Shown: positions 17,018 to 25,518 of the stretch, piece by piece
Layout: every line of letters begins with the position of its first letter
How positions within the stretch are numbered: the stretch's first letter is position 1
Source: Streptomyces muensis
GTDB lineage: Bacteria; Actinomycetota; Actinomycetes; Streptomycetales; Streptomycetaceae
NCBI RefSeq assembly: GCF_021474425.1
Contig: NZ_JAKEIP010000006.1
Coordinates: 46,835-110,834, forward strand
DNA length: 64,000 nucleotides
Direction of reading: 5' to 3'
The notes under the pieces: generated by a model
Database searches by the model: none
Seen by the model: only the letters and a program-made list of their open reading frames with translations
Told to the model about the DNA's origin: nothing
Made by a program: the position numbers and the translations under genes

Positions 17018-18712
17018 TCAGCCGACGGCGTCGGCCAGCCCCGAAGCGTCCTCGACGCGTTCTGCTCCCGGACGGACGGTGGGGTCATCGGCGGCGAGTT
17101 CGGCGACGAGCCGTTCACGGAGCCGGAACTTCTGGATCTTCGTGGCGGACATCGGCCACGTCTCCACCAGGCGCACGTACCTGGGCACCTTGAACTTGGC
17201 CAGCCCGGACCGGCAGAAGTCCAACAGCTCCTCGACGCCGACGGCGGCCCCTGGCACCAGTTGCACGAAAGCCGCCGGGACTTCGTCGTACTTGGGATCG
17301 GGCACGCCTACCACCGCTGCCATGAGCACGGCCGGGTGGCTGGTCAGATACGCCTCGACTTCCAATGCGCCGACGTTCTCGCCCCCGACCTTGAGCATGT
17401 CCTTGGTACGGCCGCGAAACGTGAGGTTGCCGTCGGCGTCGAGCGAGGCCAGGTCGCCTGTCGTGAAGAAGCCCTCGGCGTCGAAGGACTCCGCCGTCTT
17501 CGCCGGATCGTTGTGGTAGCCGCCGAAGACGTTGAAGCCGCGCATCCAGACGGCACCGGTCTCTCCCGCAGGCAGTACGTCTCCGGTCATTCGGTCACGG
17601 ATCTGGACCTCGATGCCGACGAACGGCCTGCCACTGGTGACTCTCGCCTCCAGCGGGTCGTCGAGCCGTCCCATCACGGGAGAGCCGCCCAGCTCGGTCG
17701 AGCCGTAGCAGCTGACCACCGCGGTGTCGTCGCCGAGCCTTTTCTGGTAGTCGCGCAACAGATCCGGCGGACCGACACAGAGCACCGCGCGGACGCCGGA
17801 GAATGTCTCCGGTGTGCGGGAGGGGTGCTCCAGCATCGGACCGAGGAGGGTGGGATAGGCCGGGTACATGAGCGTGGCGCGCTCCCTGACGATCTGTTCG
17901 ATGGCTTCCGCCGGGGAGAAGTGCGACATCGACACGTACGCGGCGCCGGCCCGCAGCACGCCGGCGAGCGGGGCCTGGGAACTCACGTGGAACAAGGGCA
18001 GCGGGTTCCACATCCGGTCGTCCTCCGTGATGTGGAACCCCTCGGCGCCCACAGCGGCGCCGAGCCCGATGACCGATGAGTGCGACAACGGACAGCCCTT
18101 GGGCATGGATGTCGTACCGGAGGTGTACATCATGATGTAGGGGTCGTCCGGGGCGACGGCCTCGGCTCGTGCCCGTACCTCGGTGAGGTCTTGGTCCGAG
18201 CCCAGGCGCAGGAACTCCGCACCGGTCATGAATCCGGTCGCGCGGCGCGTGCCCAGGACGACGGCGTGTTCCAGATCCGGCGCGGCCCGCAGGACGAGCC
18301 GTTTCCCGGCCTCAGCCTCACGGAGGTCGGGGAATGCCTCGTAGACGCGGGCCGCATAGTCGACATGCTCGTCGGCGACATCGGTGAGCAGCAGCACCTT
18401 CATTCCCGCGTCCGGGATCACATAGGCGAGCTCACGCGGGCTCAGCCGGGAGTTGACCGGCACCAGCATCGCGCCGGCCATGGTGGCGCCGATCATGGCG
18501 TGGACGAAGTGCATGCAGTTGGGCATCAACAGCCCTACGGCGTCGCCGGGCCGGACGCCCAGTGCCCGCAGGGACGCCGCCACGGCGAGACAGGACGCCT
18601 CCAGTTCCCGGTAGGTCTGCCGTGTGTCCGGAAAGACGAAGGCATCGTGATCGCCGTAGTTGGAGGCACTGTCCATGACCAACTGGGGAAGGGTGAGTCC
18701 CGTATCCGTCAT
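17018..18712 (-). CDS. Acyl-CoA synthetase (FadD type)
   Basis: A 564-aa ANL-superfamily adenylate-forming ligase. The phosphate-binding loop YTSGTTSMPKG is at residues 196-206, and later motifs include YGSTELGGSP, FFTTGDLASLDADGN and the catalytic-lysine region MSATKIQKFRLRER. It would activate a carboxylic acid to its CoA thioester. As the first gene of the operon carrying the flavin oxygenase and the Rieske pair, it probably activates the carboxylate those oxygenases act on or produce. An 18-bp operator lies 140 bp upstream. FadD3 (HIP-CoA ligase) is one possible equivalent, but the sequence looks no closer to FadD3 than to side-chain ligases, so no symbol is given. Confidence 0.85.
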   Translation of the reverse strand: MTDTGLTLPQLVMDSASNYGDHDAFVFPDTRQTYRELEASCLAVAASLRALGVRPGDAVGLLMPNCMHFVHAMIGATMAGAMLVPVNSRLSPRELAYVIPDAGMKVLLLTDVADEHVDYAARVYEAFPDLREAEAGKRLVLRAAPDLEHAVVLGTRRATGFMTGAEFLRLGSDQDLTEVRARAEAVAPDDPYIMMYTSGTTSMPKGCPLSHSSVIGLGAAVGAEGFHITEDDRMWNPLPLFHVSSQAPLAGVLRAGAAYVSMSHFSPAEAIEQIVRERATLMYPAYPTLLGPMLEHPSRTPETFSGVRAVLCVGPPDLLRDYQKRLGDDTAVVSCYGSTELGGSPVMGRLDDPLEARVTSGRPFVGIEVQIRDRMTGDVLPAGETGAVWMRGFNVFGGYHNDPAKTAESFDAEGFFTTGDLASLDADGNLTFRGRTKDMLKVGGENVGALEVEAYLTSHPAVLMAAVVGVPDPKYDEVPAAFVQLVPGAAVGVEELLDFCRSGLAKFKVPRYVRLVETWPMSATKIQKFRLRERLVAELAADDPTVRPGAERVEDASGLADAVG

Positions 18713-18851
18713 GTGTTGCTCCCTGGGGTGCGGGCCACGAGAACAAGAGGGCCGTGGCAGGTGCGCAAGGGCGTTGAAGGGAGGTCAAAGGGGTGGGGAA
18801 GGACTCGGCCGCCCGGCCGGACCGGCAGGGCGCCGCAGCCTTGAGACAATT

Positions 18852-18869
18852 CCACCAAACGGTGGGTAG
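18852..18869. promoter_or_regulatory. 18-bp operator, site 2 (ligase/oxygenase operon)
   Basis: CCACCAAACGGTGGGTAG, a copy of the shared palindrome with its strong half reading CCAAAC on this strand. It lies in the 226-bp gap upstream of the minus-strand ligase operon that includes the Rieske pair, and downstream of the HsaA-like gene at 18939. Confidence 0.62.
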
Positions 18870-18938
18870 GTGAAGATTCTAGAAACGGCACCGGGGCAGG
18901 GCAAGATGCGTGCGCGCACCGGCTCACCGGCCCGGACC

Positions 18939-20183
18939 TCAGATGCGACGCGAGGTCGGCTCCAGGCCCCAGCGGACCCGTGACCAGCTGATCGCGATCT
19001 CGTCCGGGGTGAGCGAGGCCTGCAGGCCTGCCATCTTCAGGTCACGCCCCCAGCGCTGCCAGCGATTGCTGTCGTACATCCCACTGGCGTCACCCGCGGT
19101 CAGCAGGCGCTCGCCGGCCTGGAGCACGAACTTGGCGGCCTGGGTCATGTCGCGACGGAGACGGACCCGTTCCTCCAATGTCATCTCGCGGTCCTCGCGG
19201 CCCCGCTCACACAGTTCGGCGAAGCAGTCCACGAGCACCTTCGCGGCGGTGTCGATCTCGAAGGAGGACTCGGCGAACTTCAGCTGCGTCACCTCACGCT
19301 GGAACGCCTTCTGGCCGGAGTGCAGGTCGACCCGGCTCTTGACGCGTTCCTCGAAGATGTCGAGCAGCCCCTGCCCCATGCCGATCATCGGGGCGAGCAA
19401 CAGCAGGTTGGCCACCAGGTTCGGAGGCACCTGGTAGAGAGGAACCTCCGGATAGAGCTTCGCCCCGGGCGATCCTCCGGCACGGAAGTCGGCACCGGGC
19501 AGAATGCGATGCGGCGGCACCCATGCGTCATCGATGACCAGCGACTTGCTGCCTGTACCCCGCAGACCCATGACGTACCAGTCGTCGACGATACGGAAGT
19601 CGCTGCGGGGCACCAGACAGACGCCGAGCGGGATGGTCACGATGACCCACTCCGCATAGTCGATGCCGCTGGAGAACTTGATCGCGCTGTCGGTGATACG
19701 GGCTCCGTCGCCGTCGGGCCGCGCGTTCATCCGCATCACCGCGGAGGCGGTGGAGGACAGGGTGTCCGGGCCCGGCCCCCAGTACTCCTGCTGGAACTCC
19801 AGGCCCATCATCCCGACCAGGAACTGATGCCCCGGCCACTGACCGGTCATCCACGCCGTCGACGGACACCCCCGCCCGACCTCCCGGGCCACCTGAGCGG
19901 CAGTGTCGAGAGAAGCGGACAGACCTCCGAAGCGAATCGGCTGCCCTGCCAGATGGAACTGCTTCTCCTTCAGCTCCGCGACATTCTCGGGCGGAATGCG
20001 TCGCAGTTCCTCAGCCCGGGCGCTGCGCTCGATCAGCGTGGGCCTCCACCGCACGGCCCGGTCCACCAGTTCGTCATGGGACGGCCCGACACCTGCCGCC
20101 TTGGTCAGCACTTCGGTCACGTTCAGCTCTCCAGGTCGGACGAAGGACTCGAACGAGTCGGCAATTGGCACGGGAACGAGCAT
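18939..20183 (-). CDS. HsaA-like flavin-dependent monooxygenase, copy 2
   Basis: A 414-aa acyl-CoA-dehydrogenase-fold flavin oxygenase. Recognisable segments are AEELRRIPPENVAELKE and RFGGLSASLDTAAQVAREVGRGCPSTAWM near the N-terminus, IKFSSGIDYAEWVIVTIPLG, and WYVMGLRGTGSKSLVIDDAWVP in the middle. The last is almost diagnostic of the HsaA/HpaB-C2 group. It is divergent from an FAH-family hydrolase and an extradiol dioxygenase across a 290-bp region holding two operator copies. This is the arrangement expected for a hydroxylase that makes the catechol cleaved by the dioxygenase. Its reduced-flavin supplier is presumably one of the two HsaB-like proteins at 36.3 and 43.2 kb. Confidence 0.85.
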   Translation of the reverse strand: MLVPVPIADSFESFVRPGELNVTEVLTKAAGVGPSHDELVDRAVRWRPTLIERSARAEELRRIPPENVAELKEKQFHLAGQPIRFGGLSASLDTAAQVAREVGRGCPSTAWMTGQWPGHQFLVGMMGLEFQQEYWGPGPDTLSSTASAVMRMNARPDGDGARITDSAIKFSSGIDYAEWVIVTIPLGVCLVPRSDFRIVDDWYVMGLRGTGSKSLVIDDAWVPPHRILPGADFRAGGSPGAKLYPEVPLYQVPPNLVANLLLLAPMIGMGQGLLDIFEERVKSRVDLHSGQKAFQREVTQLKFAESSFEIDTAAKVLVDCFAELCERGREDREMTLEERVRLRRDMTQAAKFVLQAGERLLTAGDASGMYDSNRWQRWGRDLKMAGLQASLTPDEIAISWSRVRWGLEPTSRRI

Positions 20184-20205
20184 CGAGACCGGTGCCGCCC
20201 ACCAA

Positions 20206-20223
20206 CAACCAAACGATAGGTTG
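20206..20223. promoter_or_regulatory. 18-bp operator, site 3 (HsaA-like copy 2 promoter)
   Basis: CAACCAAACGATAGGTTG is almost perfectly palindromic (CAACC.../...GGTTG). It lies 22 bp upstream of the minus-strand flavin oxygenase start. Confidence 0.72.
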
Positions 20224-20297
20224 GTAATCCACCATAGAACCGATCAACGCTCGGGTCGAGGCCTGCGACAGATGCCGACCTTAGTGACCAAGCTCAC

Positions 20298-20315
20298 CAT
20301 ACAACCGTTTGGTAG
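20298..20315. promoter_or_regulatory. 18-bp operator, site 4 (FAH/dioxygenase promoter)
   Basis: CATACAACCGTTTGGTAG, with a perfect right half GTTTGGTAG. It is 75 bp from site 3 in the same divergent promoter region and faces the plus-strand FAH-dioxygenase operon. The paired sites suggest independent or looped control of the two directions. Confidence 0.72.
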
Positions 20316-20472
20316 GTGTTGACAGGAAGCAAGAGCGGTCCTTCAATGAAAAGCGTTGATCAGCTTGGGACGCCCAGCGCGGGGCCTGACTTCGGGGGCG
20401 TCGAAGCCCGTTGCCGACGCCACAGACGGCTGTCGCCCCTCCCTGTCCTTCCTCCGAACCTGCGGAGTCCCC

Positions 20473-21327
20473 TTGCGTATCGCCAATCTGGCCGGACGCC
20501 TGGTCATCGTCGATCCGACCCCGAAGGGTCCGACCTCGATCGACGTGGAACGCGCCAGCTCCGGTCACTTCTCCTCCGATCCGCACAGCATCTACGACCG
20601 CTGGGACGAGTTCCGGCGCTGGGCAGCCACAGCCGAACTCCCGGCCGGCCAACCCTTTCCCCCCGAGGAACTCCTGGCGCCGTCGCCCAGGCCGCGCCAG
20701 GTCCTCGCCATCGGTCTGAACTACCGCGAGCACGCCGCCGAGACCGGTCACGCCGTCCCGGATGCCCCGCTGCTCATGTTCACCAAATGGCCGACATGCC
20801 TCACGGGCCCGGTCACCACCGTCGAACTCCCGGCCGAGGGCAATACCGACTGGGAGGTGGAGGTCGTCGTGGTGATCGGGCGGACAGCCCGTCACATCAC
20901 CGCGGAAGACGTGTGGGGCCACGTCGCCGGACTGACCGTGGGGCAGGATCTCTCCGAGCGCATCACCCAGATGTCCGGTCCGCTCCCCCAGTTCAGCCTC
21001 GGCAAGTCGCTCGCCGGCTTCGGCCCCACCGGGCCATGGCTCGTCACACCCGAGGAATTCACCGACCCGGACGACCTGGAGTTCGGCTGCTCGGTGAATG
21101 GCGAGGAAGTGCAGAAAGGCCGTACGAGCGAACTGATCTTCAGCATCCCGCAGATCGTGGCGGCCCTCTCCCAGCGCATGACGCTGCTGCCCGGAGACGT
21201 GCTGTTCACCGGCACCCCCTCCGGCGTCGGCATCGGACGCAAACCCCCGCGCTTCCTCAGCCCCGGTGACGAACTCGTCAGCTACGTCGAGGGCATCGGC
21301 GAGCTCCGCCAGAGCTTCACCGCCTGA
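20473..21327 (+). CDS. Fumarylacetoacetate-hydrolase-family C-C hydrolase/hydratase
   Basis: A 284-aa FAH-family protein if the TTG at 20473 is used. This start gives the usual family N-terminus (xRIANLAGRLVIVD); an in-frame ATG at 20356 would add 39 unlikely residues. Metal-binding residues are visible: Glu128 and Glu130 in TDWEVEVVVVIG, Asp159 in LTVGQDLSER, plus Lys178 in LGKSLAGFGPTGPW. Family members cleave or hydrate the dienoate products of extradiol ring cleavage, or act as oxaloacetate decarboxylase-like enzymes. With the extradiol dioxygenase gene 63 bp downstream, it is probably the hydrolase for the ring-cleavage product, replacing the alpha/beta-hydrolase HsaD of the classical steroid route. 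Confidence 0.82.
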   Translation: MRIANLAGRLVIVDPTPKGPTSIDVERASSGHFSSDPHSIYDRWDEFRRWAATAELPAGQPFPPEELLAPSPRPRQVLAIGLNYREHAAETGHAVPDAPLLMFTKWPTCLTGPVTTVELPAEGNTDWEVEVVVVIGRTARHITAEDVWGHVAGLTVGQDLSERITQMSGPLPQFSLGKSLAGFGPTGPWLVTPEEFTDPDDLEFGCSVNGEEVQKGRTSELIFSIPQIVAALSQRMTLLPGDVLFTGTPSGVGIGRKPPRFLSPGDELVSYVEGIGELRQSFTA

Positions 21328-21390
21328 GCATCCAAGGCTGGGCCACCAGTCGGCCCACTCGTCTCCCACCACTGACAGGAGGCCGATTCG

Positions 21391-22314
21391 ATGGCCCTTC
21401 ACCGGCTCTCGTCGGTCACGATAGGCGTGCCCAATGTCGACCAGACGGCCCGCTACTACACCGACTTCGGACTGGTTCCGGAGGAGGACGGCTGGTTCTC
21501 CACCGTGGATGGAGGCCGCCAGCTCCGCGTCGTCCACGCGCCGTCCAGGCGATTGATCGAACTCGCGATCGGCGTCGACGACGCGGACGACCTGCACCGG
21601 ATCGCCGCCCGGCTGAACAGCCTGGGCATCGATGCCGCGCCCGGGCCGGGCACACTCTCGGCCGTGGAACGGGTCACCGGTGTCCGGGCGGTTCTCGCGA
21701 TCGAACCGCGGATCCAACAGCCCGAGGTCCCGGCAACCCCGTACAACGGCCCCGGACGGGTCGAGCGGGCCGGCACCCGGGCGCCCGGCATCCTGCGGGA
21801 GCATTCGGTCCGGCCGCGCAAGCTGGGCCATACCGTCATCGGTTCCACGGATTTCGAGACCTCGCGGTCCTTCTTCACCGATGGGCTCGGCCTGAAGGTC
21901 AGCGACGAGATCAAGGACACAGGCGCTTTTCTGCGCTGCTCGACGGACCACCACAATGTGCTGGTCCTGCGTGCTCCGGTCACCTTCCTGCACCACACGT
22001 CCTGGCAGGTGGACGACCTCGACGAGGTCGGCCGCGGGGCTTCGGCGATGCTCGCCGCCGATCCCGATCGGCACGTCTGGGGCCTCGGGCGGCACCATGC
22101 CGGCTCCAACTTCTTCTGGTACCTCAAGGACCCGGCCGGCAACTTCAGCGAGTACTACTCCGACCTCGACTGCATCGTCGACGACTCCCTGTGGACGCCC
22201 TCCGTCTTCGAAGGGGCCAAAGGGCTGTTCAACTGGGGCCCACCACCGCCTCCGTCGTTCCTGAAGCCGGACGACCTGGCCGAGCTGATGACGGGTCAGC
22301 ACGCGACGCGCTGA
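21391..22314 (+). CDS. Type I extradiol ring-cleavage dioxygenase (VOC fold)
   Basis: A 307-aa two-domain VOC dioxygenase, the normal length for BphC/HsaC-type enzymes. The Fe(II) ligands are present at the expected spacing: His147 (KLGHTVIGS), His202 (LHHTSWQVDD) and Glu254 (NFSEYYSD). A catalytic His lies in STDHHNV near 186-187. It should cleave a catechol next to one hydroxyl (meta cleavage). It forms an operon with the FAH-family gene and is divergent from an HsaA-like hydroxylase, giving a complete hydroxylate-cleave-hydrolyse set. It is similar to HsaC in logic but is not clearly its orthologue. ATG is preceded by GACAGGAGG. Confidence 0.87.
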   Translation: MALHRLSSVTIGVPNVDQTARYYTDFGLVPEEDGWFSTVDGGRQLRVVHAPSRRLIELAIGVDDADDLHRIAARLNSLGIDAAPGPGTLSAVERVTGVRAVLAIEPRIQQPEVPATPYNGPGRVERAGTRAPGILREHSVRPRKLGHTVIGSTDFETSRSFFTDGLGLKVSDEIKDTGAFLRCSTDHHNVLVLRAPVTFLHHTSWQVDDLDEVGRGASAMLAADPDRHVWGLGRHHAGSNFFWYLKDPAGNFSEYYSDLDCIVDDSLWTPSVFEGAKGLFNWGPPPPPSFLKPDDLAELMTGQHATR

Positions 22315-22510
22315 ACACGGCGACTTCCAGAACCACCGTCGCGCCGTCCAGGTAGCGGTCGGGCGGCCTCCCTGGCGATCCCATGCCGGGTATCCGCGTC
22401 GGCACCACGCTCCTCGGCTGTCTCGTCACCGCCGCCCCTTGTCGGTCCACATCGGGAGACCTTCCCCTCGGCCTCGACCAGGGCAGACAGACAGGGGAAT
22501 GCCGTCCGGC

Positions 22511-23620
22511 TCACGGCACGGGGCTGGTCGTATGGGAGCCGGTCAGCCTCCGGACCCCGAATCGGTTGTGCTTGGCTCGGTGAAGAGCGAGGGCCATCAG
22601 GATGCGGGTGCGCCCTGTCGGAGAGTCGATCTTCAGGTCAAGGGCTTCCTCAAGATGGGACAGGCGGCTCTGAACCGTCGAGTGATGGAGACCGAGAAGA
22701 GCGGCGGCGCCGCGGTGAGTGTCAGTCACCGCGACGGCTTCCAGTGTGTCCAGCACCCAGGGCTCACGATCCGCCGACTCGATGAGGAGCACATCCGGAG
22801 GCGGCTCGTCGGAGTTGTCGATCGCGTCGACCAGGGGCCCGAAGGAGGACACCGTCCCCCACTGCAACCTCGGCTGAAGCCGGGAGGTCAGACGGAGCGC
22901 GCAGAGGGCTTTCCGCCATGATTTCGCCGTGTCGACGGCCATGACCTCGGGCCCACTGCCCCACCGCGTGCGAGCCACCGTGTCACCGGTCACCACGACG
23001 GAGGCGCGCACAGGCCCCACGAGGGTATCGACGACCGCTGATCGCCGGGAAAGGGCGTCCGCGTCGTCCGAATCACTGGCCATGACATACACCTGTGACT
23101 CCTCCCGCAGTTGGAGCCGCCGGAGTGCCTTGCGTCGGGCGTCGGACGTCGACGCGGCAGCGAGCAGTATCTCCACCGCCGACGCGTCATCGAGTGCCAG
23201 CGGGCCGGCACGCTCGATGGTCAGGTGGGCGGAGGCCGCCAGGCGTTCGAGGAGGAGTGCGTCGTGCATGGCTGCCTCCCCTGAACGCTCGATCCACACG
23301 AACCCGTCGGACTCGTCATCGAGCGGTTGACACGGCCAGTCGTTCACCTCCTCCGCGATCCGCGGTTGCCGGGCCGGCCGCCCCTGCTCGTCCACTCGGA
23401 TGCAGATCTGATGCCTGGGGTGGACGAGCCCGGCCGGGCACCCCGCGAATACCGCCGCGCCGCGCACGAAGGCTTCGATTCCGGCGCCTCGGGCCAGGAG
23501 AGTGTCGAAGAAGGCGATCACCTTGAGCGCTTCCGAGGCATGTGCGTCCAAGGCACTCAGCCGCCGTACCAGTTCCTTCACGGCTGTGTCCTGCCTTTCG
23601 AGCCTGTCGGTCGTGTTCAT
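22511..23620 (-). CDS. PucR/CdaR-type transcriptional regulator
   Basis: A 369-aa protein with the C-terminal helix-turn-helix of the PucR group: ADREPWVLDTLEAVAVTDTHRGAAALLGLHHSTVQSRLSHLEEAL near residues 284-330. The N-terminal region is helical and GAF-like, without a recognisable ligand motif. PucR-type regulators commonly activate purine, aromatic or amino-acid catabolism in response to pathway substrates. It converges on the extradiol dioxygenase gene and is followed on its own strand by a hydrolase and sugar transporter, so it could serve either. No operator copy is nearby. Confidence 0.8.
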   Translation of the reverse strand: MNTTDRLERQDTAVKELVRRLSALDAHASEALKVIAFFDTLLARGAGIEAFVRGAAVFAGCPAGLVHPRHQICIRVDEQGRPARQPRIAEEVNDWPCQPLDDESDGFVWIERSGEAAMHDALLLERLAASAHLTIERAGPLALDDASAVEILLAAASTSDARRKALRRLQLREESQVYVMASDSDDADALSRRSAVVDTLVGPVRASVVVTGDTVARTRWGSGPEVMAVDTAKSWRKALCALRLTSRLQPRLQWGTVSSFGPLVDAIDNSDEPPPDVLLIESADREPWVLDTLEAVAVTDTHRGAAALLGLHHSTVQSRLSHLEEALDLKIDSPTGRTRILMALALHRAKHNRFGVRRLTGSHTTSPVP

Positions 23621-23659
23621 CGGCCGGAACCGATTACACGACCGTGCGCTGACCGTCGA

Positions 23660-24697
23660 TCATGCGGATGGGTGGACACCCGTGAACCCAAGCGTTCGGT
23701 TCATCCAGCTGTATCGTGCCTCAAGAGCGGCTTGGGCCACAGAGGTGTGGGCATGGGTATCGAAACCGTGGAACCCCCCCGCCCAGACGTGCAGCTCCGC
23801 CTGCCCTCCGGCCTCCCAGATGCGGGTGGCGTAGGCGGCGCATTCGTCCCGGAACACCTCGGCGGATCCCACCTCGATGTATGTCGGCGGCAGATCCGTG
23901 AAATCGGCGTTTCTCGCCGGAGCCGCGGTCGCCGGAACGTGCTCGCCGGCGGCCAGACGGCCCAGTAGGGCGCGCCAGCCCGTCGCGTTCTCCGAAGAGT
24001 TCCACAGCCCGGTGGTGAACTGCCGACTGGAGGCCGTCACTGCCCGGTCGTCGAGCATCGGGCCCAGCAGCAGTTGGCCTGCCAGCGAAGGGCCACCACG
24101 GGAGCGTGCCATGAGCGTCACGGACGCGGCCAGGCCACCGCCCGCGCTGATGCCCGCGACCAGTACCTTGTCCGGAGCAAGTCCGTACTCGGGGCCGTGT
24201 TCTCGCAGCCAGGCAAGCCCGCTGTAGCAGTCCTCCTGAGGGGTCGGATAGGGATGCTCGGGGGCGAGACGGTATTCCACGGTGGCCACGACGGCCCCGT
24301 ACCGGTCGATCCATTCGGCGAAGGTCTCGTAGGAACTCCACCGTGTCCCCAGCATCATGCCGCCGCCGTGAATGTAGTAGATCAGCGGACTGCGTGGCGT
24401 GGTGTGAGGGCCCTGGATGAGCGTCATCGGCAGTTGCGCGCCGTCGGCTGTGTCGACGGTGACCTCGGTCAGTGTGAAGCCGCGCTGAGCCAGACGCTGC
24501 ACGGCTTCCCCGGCCATCCGACGGTCCTCGGCGCGGACCGTGGGAAGGTCCGCGAGCGTGATGGGCGAAATGGTGGGGTGCATAGCGGCGAGCACCGCTT
24601 CGAGTTCCGGGTCGTAGGGGGGAACAGGTGGGTGCCCGGCGGCCCGCGTCGAGACTGACGACGACCCGGGGGGCCGTGTGGTGTCGATGTCACTCAT
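23660..24697 (-). CDS. HSL-family alpha/beta hydrolase (esterase/lipase)
   Basis: A 345-aa hormone-sensitive-lipase-type esterase. The oxyanion motif YIHGGGMMLGT and the nucleophile motif AGISAGGGLAAS are present; the charge-relay Asp is in the EVGSAEVFRDE region and the His in AGGFHGFDTHAH. The ATG at 24697 overlaps the permease stop (ATGA), so it is translated together with the sugar importer. This suggests that the imported compound is an ester or acylated glycoside deacylated inside the cell. It has no signal peptide. Confidence 0.85.
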   Translation of the reverse strand: MSDIDTTRPPGSSSVSTRAAGHPPVPPYDPELEAVLAAMHPTISPITLADLPTVRAEDRRMAGEAVQRLAQRGFTLTEVTVDTADGAQLPMTLIQGPHTTPRSPLIYYIHGGGMMLGTRWSSYETFAEWIDRYGAVVATVEYRLAPEHPYPTPQEDCYSGLAWLREHGPEYGLAPDKVLVAGISAGGGLAASVTLMARSRGGPSLAGQLLLGPMLDDRAVTASSRQFTTGLWNSSENATGWRALLGRLAAGEHVPATAAPARNADFTDLPPTYIEVGSAEVFRDECAAYATRIWEAGGQAELHVWAGGFHGFDTHAHTSVAQAALEARYSWMNRTLGFTGVHPSA

Positions 24698-25518
24698 CCC
24701 TTGACCGATCCTTGGAGCAGCGCAGCGGCGAAGTGTTTCTGGAACGCGACGAACACGAGGATGGTCGGCAGCATGATCAGCAGTGATCCGGCCGACATCA
24801 GCACAAGGTCCGGTCCGTACTGCCCGCGGAAGGCCCCGAGCGCACCCGCCATGGTGCGTCTGAGCGGGTCCTCCACCATCACCAGGGCCAGGATGAACTG
24901 GTTCCAGGTCCACAGGCTGAACAGTACGGCCAGCGATGTCAGGGCCGGTCGCGCGAGCGGCAGGTGCACGCTCCAGAGCAGACGCCATGAAGACGCCCCG
25001 TCGACTTCGGCGGCCTCTGTCAGCTCTCGCGGCACGCCCTGGAAATGCGCCCGCATCCACACGACGCCGAACGGCATGAACAGCGCGATGAGCGGAAGGG
25101 CGATCGCCCATCGGGTGTTCAGCAGCCCGTAGTCGCGCATCTGGTAGTAGAGCGGCGTGATGAGGCTTTCGAACGGGATCGTGAGGCCGGCGAGAAGTAC
25201 GACGAACGCGATCCCGCCGAGCGGAACCCGGCGGACCGCGATGGCGTATCCGGCCAGCGACGCCATGACGAGGGCCGCGGGCACCACCATCAGGACGAGC
25301 AGCACGCTGGAAAGGGTCAGCTCCGGAAGGTGCGCGACCTGGAACGCGGTCTTGAAGTTGCCGATGTTCCGGAGGTCCGGCCAGGCGAGACCCGTCGGGT
25401 TGGATCCGGCCTCCTGGAGTGCCGCGCTGACGAGCGCGACGAAAGGCGCCAGGGTGAACACCACCATGAAGGCGAGCACTGCTCTGCCGACCATCAGCTC
25501 GGCTTTACGGGCTTTCAT
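24694..25518 (-). CDS. Sugar ABC transporter permease (MalG type)
   Basis: A 274-aa inner-membrane permease with about six hydrophobic segments and the cytoplasmic coupling loop EAAEVDGASSWRLLWSVHLPLARP that contacts the ATPase. The ATG at 25518 overlaps the upstream permease stop by one base. With the MalF-type permease and lipoprotein it makes a CUT1-type importer for an oligosaccharide or glycoside. No ATPase gene is present; Streptomyces systems of this type commonly share the general ATPase MsiK. Confidence 0.88.
   Translation of the reverse strand: MKARKAELMVGRAVLAFMVVFTLAPFVALVSAALQEAGSNPTGLAWPDLRNIGNFKTAFQVAHLPELTLSSVLLVLMVVPAALVMASLAGYAIAVRRVPLGGIAFVVLLAGLTIPFESLITPLYYQMRDYGLLNTRWAIALPLIALFMPFGVVWMRAHFQGVPRELTEAAEVDGASSWRLLWSVHLPLARPALTSLAVLFSLWTWNQFILALVMVEDPLRRTMAGALGAFRGQYGPDLVLMSAGSLLIMLPTILVFVAFQKHFAAALLQGSVKG

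Noticed and set aside
17018..18712. Annotation as FadD3 (HIP-CoA ligase)
   Set aside because: General ligase motifs only; context with oxygenases and lack of specific similarity leave the substrate open.
20281..22302. Long antisense frame opposite the FAH and extradiol dioxygenase genes, and a similar one at 59312-61339 opposite the FtsX permease
   Set aside because: Both are mirror frames of clearly identified genes, without ribosome sites or recognisable domains.
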